From Nostocoides sp. (GTDB lineage Bacteria > Actinomycetota > Actinomycetes > Actinomycetales > Dermatophilaceae), in assembly GCA_016702415.1 (NCBI GenBank), contig JADJEA010000001.1:1221001-1285000 (forward strand): 64,000 nucleotides of DNA. The letters are read 5' to 3'. The notes under the pieces were generated by a model that worked only from the letters and a program-made list of their open reading frames with translations, was not told the DNA's origin and did not search any database. A program made the translations under genes and the position numbers. Shown here piece after piece: positions 28,201-35,354 of this stretch. Each line of letters begins with the position of its first letter. Positions within the stretch are counted from its first letter, which is position 1.

Positions 28201-28593
28201 GCCGACGCCGACGAGGACGACGGGCGGGACCTGGCGGCGATGATCGCCCGCTTCGAGGAGAGCCCGTGGGCGGACCGGGAGCCCCTGGAGGTCGAGGTCG
28301 CGGTCGAGACGGTCATTGCCGGAGTAGCGGTCCGAGGCCGCATCGACGCGGTCTTCCCCGAGGGAGAGGGGGTCGTCCTGGTCGACTGGAAGAGCGGGTC
28401 CCCACCGCGCGGCGTGGACGCGCGGACACGCTCGGTGCAATTGGCGGTCTACCGGCTGGCCTATGCCCGGCTGAGGGGACTGGCGCTGGAGCAGGTCGAC
28501 ACCGCCTTCTACTACGCCGGCACCGGCCAAACGGTGCGCCCCGAGCCCGTGACTGCGGACGAACTCGAGCGCCTGGTGTGCATCGATGCGTGA
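25285..28593 (+). CDS. adnB: AdnB-like UvrD-type helicase/nuclease
   Basis: The product has 1102 residues and is the second subunit of AdnAB. It has a complete SF1 motor: I VVAGAGSGKTETM near residue 38, Ia LTFTRKAAAEL, II LLDEFQDTSHAQ near 275, III VGDPNQSIYAWRGA, V LTVHAAKGLEWDAV, VI AYVALTRARHRLL. The C-terminal nuclease shows GTVFHSWIERH and LVDWKSG near 1031. AdnB is the driving motor in the mycobacterial enzyme. A Gly-rich insert (GSGGGGGAEGS to TAGDRTGTG) lies between motifs II and III. ATG 25285 overlaps the adnA stop, so the subunits are translationally coupled. Confidence 0.94.
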   Translation: MTLLSPEHIADALGIHRPTPEQARIIAHPPGPMLVVAGAGSGKTETMAARVVWLVANRFVAPERVLGLTFTRKAAAELGARVAARLSGLRAAGIWTPGDDPGSALATPTVSTYHAYAARLVREHALRVGREPEVRLLSESAAWQIASEAVAAYDGPLEQTGRAESTITNAVVDLAGEMAEHLVTADELGTWLDAFEARMVQIESAGRPLLSESAAMRADLRARRLLVPVLAAYDRLKRQRGAMDFADQMSVAADLAQRFPVVGAIERERYGAVLLDEFQDTSHAQLMLLTALFGCGSGGGGGAEGSAADIDAGEGTAGDRTGTGHAVTAVGDPNQSIYAWRGASAATLAAFPAAFGAGAEDVLPLSQTWRNDRRILTVANAVAAPLRAATTIPVAPLVAAPRAADGLIDVARPETIEDEARMVVAWIEAQRRGGATSAAILCRKRSQFAPLIHALETAQMPYEVVGLGGLLMTPEVQDVVALISVAHDAARGDRLMRLLTGPVVRLGAADLDRFHAWARRTQTPADRRGPGSRGSDLSGTSGDRISLVEALVELDRADPAARAATGIGAVALGRLRDLAAALAHIRRHSWLGLAELVDEAERALSLDVEVLSRPQFGPAAARAHLDAFADVAAGFAMSSDRPTIGGFLAWLDAAVEEERGLDRGTIEVAPGAVHVLTVHAAKGLEWDAVAVPGMVEGTFPVHSATSSRFDAGTGGWRVGIPGDSAWARGLGGLPYDLRGDRDALPGFDWRSAATAKQLDERRAAFRESGGRRGIEEERRLAYVALTRARHRLLVTAPVWGTQATPRVVSRFLTEILDAAGAAIPGDPEAGASNPRHAQPLRGLWPVIPDAAPAVAEAADRVLAELAELPGGAQAAGADDPALRQLDPAIAVLLAERLARQVGPGPALDMAQHRSVADLVALAADPEAFRLQCRRPMPAPPSPGTRRGTVFHSWIERHYRRAALLEPDDLPGSADADEDDGRDLAAMIARFEESPWADREPLEVEVAVETVIAGVAVRGRIDAVFPEGEGVVLVDWKSGSPPRGVDARTRSVQLAVYRLAYARLRGLALEQVDTAFYYAGTGQTVRPEPVTADELERLVCIDA

Positions 28594-28684
28594 GGAACTG
28601 ATGCCCGCAACGGCCAGTCAACGCGAGTCGTCAGGCTCAACCCCGACGTCGGCCCAGGTCGGCAAGGCCTGTGGGCTCGGGTCG

Positions 28685-29614
28685 TCAGTGGATCAGATCG
28701 TCCCCGCCGACCTCGTCCGCGAGCTGCTCGAGCCACGACACCGCCTGAGTGACCCGGTCGGGATAGCCAGCGGCGAGTGCATCGAAAAGATTGGTGACAT
28801 AACCGAACTCGCCGATCAACTGCGCGCGGGTGAGCAGGTGGCGGTCGGGGCGGGTGCTGCGCGCCTTGGCGTAGGCCCGGGCGATCTCGGTCGCGGTGTC
28901 GGGGTCGCAATCGCGCACGATCGCGGCGAAGTCGTCGGCCGGGTCGGCGACCTTGGCCCGCCGCCAACCCGTGACACCGGCCAAGCGCGCGGCCGACCCG
29001 TCCACGACGACGAGCAGGTGCCGCCCGTCGATGCCGCCGTGGATGGGCGTCGGCGCGAACTGCCAGATCGCGACATTCTCCAGGGCGCGCTCCCAGCGGG
29101 AGAGCAGCGCGGCCGGGACCCGCCCGCTGGCAGCCGCGCGGTCGAGATCGGAGAGATGGCGCTGGCGGTACTCGTCGGCGGTGTAGGTCTCGAGCCCCGC
29201 GCTCTCCAACAGCGCCGGGTCGAGGTTGTGGATTTCGGCGAGGGCCTGTCCGATGCCCACGACGAGCGGGTCCTCCTGGCCGAGTTCCTCGAGATTGATG
29301 CCGCCGCCGCCCAGCTTCGCGTGGACGACGGCCCGGCCGCCTTCGGGCAGGGTGGCGAAGCCGGCGGGCACCGGCATACCGAAGGAAAGACGGCGCGCCA
29401 GCAGGGTGACCACCGCGGACGCGGCGTCGAGTTCGGCGGCACCGGCCGCGGAATGGGGCGCGCGAACGACCCACCGGCGCCCGGCGGCATCGGTGACCAC
29501 CGCGGCGTCGTAGGGTGCCGCGCTTGCCGTCGACATCGGCGCCACGGCGACCGGATCGAGACCGGAGACGGCGGCGCTCGCCAGGGCGGCGAGATTCAGG
29601 GGCGTTCGCGTCAC
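28685..29614 (-). CDS. aminoglycoside phosphotransferase-family kinase-like protein
   Basis: This 309-residue protein has the APH/kinase-like fold. HGGIDGRHLLVVVDG sits where APH enzymes carry the catalytic HGDLxxxN loop, and is followed by GVTGWRRAKVADPADDFAAIV, the equivalent of DWxxxxxGDPxxDLA. The usual catalytic Asp is Gly or Ile-Asp here, so activity is uncertain. Homologues occur between adnB and the nudix/uvrD2 genes in many actinobacteria and are not proven resistance enzymes. The start used is GTG 29614 (VTRTPLNLAAL). It converges on adnB, with 91 bases between. Confidence 0.8.
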   Translation of the reverse strand: MTRTPLNLAALASAAVSGLDPVAVAPMSTASAAPYDAAVVTDAAGRRWVVRAPHSAAGAAELDAASAVVTLLARRLSFGMPVPAGFATLPEGGRAVVHAKLGGGGINLEELGQEDPLVVGIGQALAEIHNLDPALLESAGLETYTADEYRQRHLSDLDRAAASGRVPAALLSRWERALENVAIWQFAPTPIHGGIDGRHLLVVVDGSAARLAGVTGWRRAKVADPADDFAAIVRDCDPDTATEIARAYAKARSTRPDRHLLTRAQLIGEFGYVTNLFDALAAGYPDRVTQAVSWLEQLADEVGGDDLIH

Positions 29615-29694
29615 GCCTTCACCGTATGCCGTGTGCCTCCCCTGGCGTCGGACGCCGGGCCCAGTGGCGGACGCCAGGGCAGGGTCGCCGAACC

Positions 29695-29952
29695 CTAGGC
29701 CAACCGGGCGGTGACCTCCCTGATCGACGGGTTGGTTGCCGTCGACCCGTCCGGGAAGAGCACGGTGGGCACGGTCTGGTTGCCGTTGTTGGTCGCGACC
29801 ACGAACTGGGCGCTCTCGGGGTCCTGCTCGATATCGATCTCCTGGAAGGCGACGCCGGCTCGCTCCATCTGCGCCTTCAGGCGTCGGCAATAGCCGCACC
29901 ACGCCGTCGTGAACATCGTGACGGTGCCGGCTGGGGGCGTGGTGACGGGCAT
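29695..29952 (-). CDS. mrx1: mycoredoxin (glutaredoxin-like)
   Basis: This 85-residue thioredoxin-fold protein has the active site WCGYC (Cys19 and Cys22) and the cis-proline region NGNQTVPTVLF. It reduces mycothiol-mixed disulfides in actinobacteria. The neighbourhood (uvrD2 divergent, whiB7 beyond) is the same as Rv3198A. The start is 75 bases from the uvrD2 start, so promoters probably overlap. Confidence 0.95.
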   Translation of the reverse strand: MPVTTPPAGTVTMFTTAWCGYCRRLKAQMERAGVAFQEIDIEQDPESAQFVVATNNGNQTVPTVLFPDGSTATNPSIREVTARLA

Positions 29953-30027
29953 CCGGGAAGGCCTTTCGGGGGGAGTGGGGGGCGGTCGGTTGGGTCAACG
30001 TCGGTAGGGCACCGTACCTTCCCTGAT

Positions 30028-32151
30028 GTGACCCCGTCTCCGCCTCTCGACGCCGACGACATCCTCGCGCGTCTCGATCCCGAGCAACGCGAGGTCGCCT
30101 CCCGCCCGCTGGGTCCGATGGTCGTCGTCGCGGGGGCCGGCACCGGGAAGACCCGGGCGATCACGCACCGGATCGCCTATGGCGTCCGTTCCGGCGCGTA
30201 TGCCGCTCCCCGCGTCCTCGCGCTGACCTTCACCGCCCGCGCGGCGGGAGAGATGCGCACCCGGCTGCGCGAGTTGGGGGTCGTCGGCGTCCAGGCCCGG
30301 ACCTTCCACGCCGCAGCACTGCGCCAACTCCACTACTTCTGGCCCCAGGCCGTCGGTGGCGGCGCACCCGAGATCGTGGCCCAAAAGGTCCCCTTGGTCG
30401 CCGAAGCCGCCGGTCGGCTGCGACTGCGCTTCCAGGGCAGCGAGCTTCGCGACCTGGCCGCCGAGATCGAGTGGGCGAAGGTGAGCCTCGTCACCGCCGA
30501 GTCGTATGCCGCCGCCGCCACCCGCGCGGGCCGCACGCCCCCCGGACTGGACGCGACGGCGATGGCACGGCTCATCGCGGCATACGAGGAGATCAAGACC
30601 GCGCGGGGCGTCATCGATTTCGAAGACGTCCTCCTGCTCACCCTCGGCATCCTGCGCGAGCGGGACGATATCGCCGCCGCCATCCGGGAGCAGTACCGCC
30701 ACTTCGTCGTCGATGAGTACCAGGACGTCAACACCCTCCAGCAACGCCTGCTCGAGCACTGGCTCGGGGGCCGGCACGAGATCTGCGTCGTCGGCGACCC
30801 GGCCCAGACGATCTACTCCTTCACGGGGGCCTCCTCGACCCACCTCAACGGGTTCGCCCGCGCCCACCCCGGGGCGAGCCAGGTGACCCTGGTGCGCAAC
30901 TACCGCTCCACGCCGCAGATCCTCGCGCTGGCCAATGCCGTGGCGACCCGCCCGGGCGGCAGCCGCCGCTGGGGTGGGCAGGCGCTCGTCGCCCAGGGGG
31001 AGCGAGGTCCGGAGCCGGGCGTGCACACCTTCCCCGACGACGTCGCCGAGGCGGACGGGATCGCCCGCATCGTGGCCGAACTGCGTGACCGCGACATCCG
31101 GCCGGGTCAGATCGCCGTGCTCTATCGGATCAACGCCCAGAGCGAGGCCATCGAGTCCGCTCTCGCCGAGCGTGGCATCCCCTATCTCGTGCGCGGCGGC
31201 GAGCGCTTCTTCCAGCGGCGCGAGGTTAAGACGGCGATCGTCGCGTTGCGCGGGAGCGTCCGTGCCGACGACGGCGAGACCCCGCTGCCCGATCTGGTGC
31301 GCGACCTGCTCACCGGTGTCGGCTGGTCGCGAGTCCCGCCGGCGACCGGAGGCAGCGCCCGCGAGCGATGGGAGTCTCTCGACGCCCTCGCCGGCCTCGC
31401 CGACCAGCTCGTCGCCGCCTCCCCGCAGGCACGGCTGGGCGACCTGGTGCGCGAGATCGACGAGCGAATCGCCGCCGCGCACGCCCCGAGCGTCGACGGG
31501 GTGACCCTGGCCTCGCTGCACGCGGCCAAAGGGCTGGAGTGGGACGCCGTGATCGTCGCGGGCTGCTCGGACGGGCTGATCCCGGTCACCATGGCTCAAC
31601 TCGGCGAGGAGATCGAGGAGGAACGGCGGCTGCTCTATGTGGGCTTGACCCGGGCCCGACGCGAACTCCACCTCACCTGGGCGCAGGCCCGCACCCCCGG
31701 CAACAACCCGAGCCGACGCCTGTCCCGCTTTTTCGAGGGTTCCCTGGGTTCCACCCCGGGCGCCACCCCCACCGCCGGTCGCCGCCGGACGCGCACCCAG
31801 ACAAGGCAGCCCATCCCGGCCGTATGCCGCACCTGCGGCGCCCCCCTGTCCAGCGCCGCCGAGCGCACGACCCGCCGCTGCAGCGCCTGTCCGGCGACCT
31901 ATGACGAGGCGACCTTCGAGGCCCTGAAGAGCTGGCGGTCGGCGGTGGCGAAGGCGGCGAGCGTCCCCGCCTATGTCGTCTTCACCGACGCCACGCTGAC
32001 CGCGATCGCCGAGTCCACCCCCGGCACCGACGCTGAGTTTGTGGCGATTCCCGGTGTGGGACAGCGCAAACTCACGATGTATGGCGACCAGGTCCGCGCC
32101 GTCCTCGCCGGCCAGGACCCGGTCGCGGTGGACACCCCAACAGCGGACTGA
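30028..32151 (+). CDS. uvrD2: ATP-dependent DNA helicase UvrD2
   Basis: This 707-residue SF1A helicase has motif I VVAGAGTGKTRAI, II VDEYQDVNTLQ, III VGDPAQTIYSFTGA, V ASLHAAKGLEWDAV, VI LLYVGLTRARREL. After the motor come a tetracysteine zinc module (CRTCGAPLSSAAERTTRRC then CPA), beginning near residue 599, and a C-terminal HRDC domain (YVVFTDATLTAIAE to VGQRKLTMYGDQV). This layout is diagnostic of UvrD2. The start is GTG 30028 (VTPSPPLDADDIL). Encoded divergently from mycoredoxin and upstream of whiB7. Confidence 0.96.
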   Translation: MTPSPPLDADDILARLDPEQREVASRPLGPMVVVAGAGTGKTRAITHRIAYGVRSGAYAAPRVLALTFTARAAGEMRTRLRELGVVGVQARTFHAAALRQLHYFWPQAVGGGAPEIVAQKVPLVAEAAGRLRLRFQGSELRDLAAEIEWAKVSLVTAESYAAAATRAGRTPPGLDATAMARLIAAYEEIKTARGVIDFEDVLLLTLGILRERDDIAAAIREQYRHFVVDEYQDVNTLQQRLLEHWLGGRHEICVVGDPAQTIYSFTGASSTHLNGFARAHPGASQVTLVRNYRSTPQILALANAVATRPGGSRRWGGQALVAQGERGPEPGVHTFPDDVAEADGIARIVAELRDRDIRPGQIAVLYRINAQSEAIESALAERGIPYLVRGGERFFQRREVKTAIVALRGSVRADDGETPLPDLVRDLLTGVGWSRVPPATGGSARERWESLDALAGLADQLVAASPQARLGDLVREIDERIAAAHAPSVDGVTLASLHAAKGLEWDAVIVAGCSDGLIPVTMAQLGEEIEEERRLLYVGLTRARRELHLTWAQARTPGNNPSRRLSRFFEGSLGSTPGATPTAGRRRTRTQTRQPIPAVCRTCGAPLSSAAERTTRRCSACPATYDEATFEALKSWRSAVAKAASVPAYVVFTDATLTAIAESTPGTDAEFVAIPGVGQRKLTMYGDQVRAVLAGQDPVAVDTPTAD

Positions 32152-32245
32152 CGCCGCGCAGTGACGCCGCGCAGTGGCCCGGGGCGTTGAAGGGCTCCGG
32201 GAGTGGACCGACCCCCGGAGTGGAACGTCCCCCGGAGTGGAACGT
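32150..32245. repeat. short tandem repeats upstream of whiB7
   Basis: A 13-base unit like TGACGCCGCGCAG occurs twice at 32150-32176, and the 17-base unit CCCCCGGAGTGGAACGT is tandemly repeated at 32212-32228 and 32229-32245. They lie between the uvrD2 stop and the whiB7 promoter. No gene is seen in 32152-32424. Confidence 0.8.
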
Positions 32246-32322
32246 CCCCGCGCAGTGGACGGCCCAGGGGGAGTGACAGGGGGCGCGCGGCATACGGACG
32301 AGTCGTTGGGACACGGGTCTGG

Positions 32323-32360
32323 ATAAATGGGTGGCGCCGGGCACGGGCACGGTCTACCCT
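32323..32360 (+). promoter_or_regulatory. candidate WhiB7-type promoter
   Basis: An AT patch ATAAAT (32323-32328), rare in this GC-rich DNA, is followed by GTGGCG (32331-32336), an 18-base spacer and TACCCT (32355-32360). WhiB7-activated promoters are known to have an AT-rich block just upstream of the -35 element, bound by the AT-hook, so this fits autoregulation. Predicted from the sequence only. Confidence 0.5.
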
Positions 32361-32424
32361 GATGCCACACCCGCGGCGCGTCCGCGCCCGGGAGGCTTGC
32401 GACACCACGACGAAGGAGGCTCCG

Positions 32425-32586
32425 GTGAGCACGTACATCACGATCCCCACCCAGGCCGCCTTCGCGATGACCCCTGCCCGCAGCCGTGACGCCGTTCACG
32501 TGGCTACCCAGGTGTCCGTCGCTGCGGCCAGCGCCCGCCCGGCAGCGTGGGGTTTTTCCGCCAATCCGCCTGGACGGTCCGGATGA
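32425..32586 (+). CDS. whiB7 leader uORF (53 aa)
   Basis: This upstream ORF has a near-perfect ribosome site, GAAGGAGG (32412-32419), 5 bases before GTG 32425. It codes MSTYITIPTQAAFAMTPA onward and ends GFSANPPGRSG at TGA 32584-32586. In mycobacteria and streptomycetes the whiB7 leader contains a uORF whose disturbed translation by ribosome-targeting drugs relieves transcription attenuation. The present ORF, hairpin and gene order fit this. Whether the peptide itself matters cannot be told. Confidence 0.7.
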   Translation: MSTYITIPTQAAFAMTPARSRDAVHVATQVSVAAASARPAAWGFSANPPGRSG

Positions 32587-32613
32587 CGATCTAGTCACCG
32601 GCATCGACGTCCA

Positions 32614-32643
32614 GGCCGCGGATCCCCACCGGGATCCGCGGCC
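32614..32643 (+). terminator. whiB7 leader attenuator hairpin
   Basis: GGCCGCGGATCCC (32614-32626) pairs perfectly with GGGATCCGCGGCC (32631-32643) around a CACC loop, followed by TTCGTCTTG. It sits 27 bases after the uORF stop and 33 bases before whiB7, where a regulated terminator is expected. Confidence 0.75.
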
Positions 32644-32676
32644 TTCGTCTTGCCCGCCCACGACCCGCAAAGAGCC

Positions 32677-33069
32677 ATGTCCACCCCAACTCACCTCAGC
32701 CCGACCCCACTCCGCGCCGACCCCAGCGCACCCCAGCCGCCCTCGTACCCCGAGGGCCCCACCAGGGAGGTGACCACCCCCATGCAGCTCGCCCAGCTGC
32801 TCGACCACGGTGCCCGTGCCACGGCTTTGGACGGGGATATCCCGTGCCAGAGCAACGACCCGGACCTGTGGTTCGCCGACACCCCGGACGGAGTGGAGTT
32901 CGCCAAGGCCCTGTGCGGGACGTGCCCGATGATCCAGGCGTGCCTGGCCGGGGCGGTCGCCCGCGCCGAGGCCGCCGGCGTCTGGGGCGGCCAGTATTTC
33001 GTCGACGGCATCGTCGTCGCCCGGAAGCGGCCGCGTGGCCGGCCGCGCAAGGACGCCGTCGCTGCGTAG
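32677..33069 (+). CDS. whiB7: WhiB7 redox-sensing transcriptional activator
   Basis: This 130-residue WhiB protein binds a 4Fe-4S cluster through Cys57, Cys80, Cys83 and Cys89 (CQSNDPDLWF, then CGTCPMIQAC). The GVWGG turn is at 101-105 and the AT-hook RPRGRPRK at 118-125, the feature that marks WhiB7 among WhiB proteins. It partners with the primary sigma factor to switch on intrinsic drug-tolerance genes in actinobacteria. The N-terminal 35 residues are Pro-rich. ATG 32782 (MQLAQLLDH) is an alternative start. The 5' leader (from about 32367) carries a uORF and an attenuator. Confidence 0.95.
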   Translation: MSTPTHLSPTPLRADPSAPQPPSYPEGPTREVTTPMQLAQLLDHGARATALDGDIPCQSNDPDLWFADTPDGVEFAKALCGTCPMIQACLAGAVARAEAAGVWGGQYFVDGIVVARKRPRGRPRKDAVAA

Positions 33070-33078
33070 GCTGCGCCC

Positions 33079-34575
33079 GTGCGCGCTCTCCATCCCGACC
33101 ACCACCGGGTCGTCTCCGCGTTGACGACCCCCGACCTGGCGGACATCGTCGATCTCGTCGTCTGGGTGGACGACGCGGGCGGCGAGCCCACGGCATACGC
33201 CGCGAATGCCGTGGGCACCGTCCGCCTCCATCCCGACGGGTCACGGGATGTGATCGCCGGGACCGACCCGATCGGCAGCGAGGACCCGATGGCCTTCCTG
33301 CCGTATGCCGCCGAACTCGCCGCTCCCTCCCCGCGGCGGTCCACGGACAACGCCTATCCGTATGCCGCGCAACGGCTGCTGTCGTTCTTCGCCGATCCCG
33401 ACCGCAGCCCTGATCTCGCGGTGGTCCACACGCCGCGGCACTACTTCCCCGAGGCCGGTGGCCATGTCGGGGAGCACGGCTCGCTCGACGTCGTCCAGTC
33501 CCGCGCCCCGCTCGTCCTCTCCGGTCGGCGAGTCCCCGCCCGGGGGTATGCCGACACCCACGCCCGCCTCATCGATGTCGGCCCGACGATGGCTCACCTG
33601 GCCGGCGTGCCCGAGTCCGACCTCGTGGACCGGCTCGGCGCCCCTCTCGACGGACGGGTCCTGACGGACTTCCTCACCGTCGGCGATCCCGGGCCCGTCG
33701 TCGGAATCCTCTGGGACGGAGCCCCGTCCGGCGATCTGCTGCATCTCGCCGAGACCGGAGAGCTACCCGCCGTCGCGCGCCTGATCGAGCGGGGCGTGGC
33801 GCTGCGCGGTGGAGCGATCGCCCAGTTCCCCAGTGTCACGCTGACCAATCACACCTCGATCCTCACCGGCGTCGGCCCGGGACGTCATGGTGTGCTCGGC
33901 AACGTCTACTACGATCGGGCCACCGGCCAGCGGGTCGTCCTCAATGATTCGACGACCTGGCATCGAAGCGGCGAGTGGCTGCGCGAGACCGTCCGGACCG
34001 TCTTCGAAATGGTCGAGGATCACATCCCCGACGTCGGGCTCCCCCGAGCGGTGAGCATCGACGAGGCCATCGACCGGGGCGCCGACTACTCGACGATGCA
34101 GTTGATCCGGGCCACCGGTCACGAGCGCGGCGCTGGCGGTTTGAACGACCAGTTGCCCGATCCCCATACCTCGCCCTACAACCTCGACCGGGCGCACCTG
34201 GACGACGACTACTTCTCCTGGGGTGTCCAGGTCGACGACCTGGGGTTGCAGCAGGTGCTCCAGCTGTGGGCCGACCCGGAACTGGCGCCCCGGCTGACCT
34301 GGTGGGCCAATGTCGTCACCGACGCCGGTCATCACGGCGGCGGTCCGCGGTCGGAGATCGCGACGGCGTCGCTGGTCCAGGCGGATGCGCGGTTGGGAGT
34401 CTTCCTCGATCATCTGGAGCGTCACGGCGTCATTGACGACGTGACGATCCTGCTCACCGCCGACCACGGGTTCGAGGGCAGCGATCCCTCGGTCACGGGC
34501 TCGTGGACCCCGGCCCTCGACGCCCTCGGGATCGCCTACCGCGACGAGGGTCCGGGGCTGATCTATCTCGGCTGA
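33079..34575 (+). CDS. alkaline-phosphatase-superfamily nucleotide pyrophosphatase/phosphodiesterase
   Basis: The product has 498 residues from GTG 33079. The central and C-terminal part is of the type I phosphodiesterase/NPP family: VVGILWDGAPSGDLLHL, FPSVTLTNHTSILTGVGPGRHG with the nucleophile in the SVT(L)TN region, then TDAGHHGGGP and LLTADHGFEG with metal-binding Asp/His. An N-terminal domain (1-200) with FLPYAAELAAP and HVGEHGSLDVVQSRAPLVLSG looks like a related phosphatase-fold half, so the protein may be a tandem of two such domains. No signal peptide is seen. Begins 9 bases after the whiB7 stop, so it may be co-transcribed. Confidence 0.85.
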   Translation: MRALHPDHHRVVSALTTPDLADIVDLVVWVDDAGGEPTAYAANAVGTVRLHPDGSRDVIAGTDPIGSEDPMAFLPYAAELAAPSPRRSTDNAYPYAAQRLLSFFADPDRSPDLAVVHTPRHYFPEAGGHVGEHGSLDVVQSRAPLVLSGRRVPARGYADTHARLIDVGPTMAHLAGVPESDLVDRLGAPLDGRVLTDFLTVGDPGPVVGILWDGAPSGDLLHLAETGELPAVARLIERGVALRGGAIAQFPSVTLTNHTSILTGVGPGRHGVLGNVYYDRATGQRVVLNDSTTWHRSGEWLRETVRTVFEMVEDHIPDVGLPRAVSIDEAIDRGADYSTMQLIRATGHERGAGGLNDQLPDPHTSPYNLDRAHLDDDYFSWGVQVDDLGLQQVLQLWADPELAPRLTWWANVVTDAGHHGGGPRSEIATASLVQADARLGVFLDHLERHGVIDDVTILLTADHGFEGSDPSVTGSWTPALDALGIAYRDEGPGLIYLG

Positions 34576-34682
34576 GGTCCCGGACGCTTCCTCGTGCCGC
34601 ACGGGTGTCTCGGTGTCGCCGGGTTCGCTCCTCACCGACGGTCGCGGGGGAGGGGCCGCCACGACACGAAACGGATTACCGT

Positions 34683-35297
34683 ATGCCGATGCCCACCCTC
34701 CCGGTGCCCACCATCCGCATCGCCCAGGATCCCCACGCCGACCGGGTGCTGAGCGAGGACCCCTTCGCCCTCCTGGTCGGCATGCTCCTGGACCAGCAGT
34801 TCCCGATGGAGCGGGCCTTCGCCGGGCCCGCGAAGATCCTCGATCGCTTCGGCACCCTGGACCCGGGCGCGGTGGCGGCGGCCGAGCCGGGGGCCTTCGC
34901 CGATCTCTGCGCGACCCCGCCGGCGATCCACCGCTACGGGCGGTCGATGGCGGGGCGCATCCAGGCGCTGGCCCGAGTCGTCCTGGAGGACTACGGCGGT
35001 GACACGGCCGCGATCTGGACGACCGCACCCGACACGGCCAGCCTGCTCACCCGCCTGACCGGCCTGCCGGGTTTCGGTGACCAGAAGGCCCGCATCTTCG
35101 CCGCCCTCCTGGGCAAGCAATGCGGCATACGTCCGCCGGGGTGGCGCGAGGCGATCGGTCCGTATGCCGAGCCCGCCTCCTTCCGCTCGGTCGCCGACGT
35201 CGTCGACGAAGACTCGCTGCGGAAGGTCCGGGAGTTCAAGAAGGCGGCGAAGGCATCCGCGAAGGAGGCCGCCACCAAGGCGGCGACGACGCCCTGA
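34683..35297 (+). CDS. HhH-GPD-type base-excision DNA repair protein
   Basis: This 204-residue protein has an endonuclease III-like HhH-GPD fold. LLVGMLLDQQFPMERAF starts the helical core and LTGLPGFGDQKARIFAALL is the helix-hairpin-helix. The terminal lysine-rich helix (REFKKAAKASAKEAATKAA) is basic. The family is annotated in actinobacteria as HhH-GPD base excision repair protein; the substrate lesion is unknown. The start ATG 34683 is embedded in a copy of the octamer (34681-34688). Convergent with the ABC1 kinase gene. Confidence 0.88.
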   Translation: MPMPTLPVPTIRIAQDPHADRVLSEDPFALLVGMLLDQQFPMERAFAGPAKILDRFGTLDPGAVAAAEPGAFADLCATPPAIHRYGRSMAGRIQALARVVLEDYGGDTAAIWTTAPDTASLLTRLTGLPGFGDQKARIFAALLGKQCGIRPPGWREAIGPYAEPASFRSVADVVDEDSLRKVREFKKAAKASAKEAATKAATTP

Positions 35298-35354
35298 CGG
35301 GCCACAACAAGCCACAACAAGGGGAGCGTCACCGCCGCGGCAGCACGGAGCGCG

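Noticed and set aside
28685..29614. Antibiotic-inactivating phosphotransferase
   Set aside because: Only the fold is supported. The catalytic loop departs from active APH enzymes and the gene is a conserved neighbour of adnB in many actinobacteria.
29995..33231. A 1078-codon open frame antisense to uvrD2 and whiB7
   Set aside because: It mirrors the genes on the other strand. In very GC-rich DNA such antisense frames stay open by codon bias. The product is low-complexity, rich in Gly, Arg, Asp and Val, with no domain.
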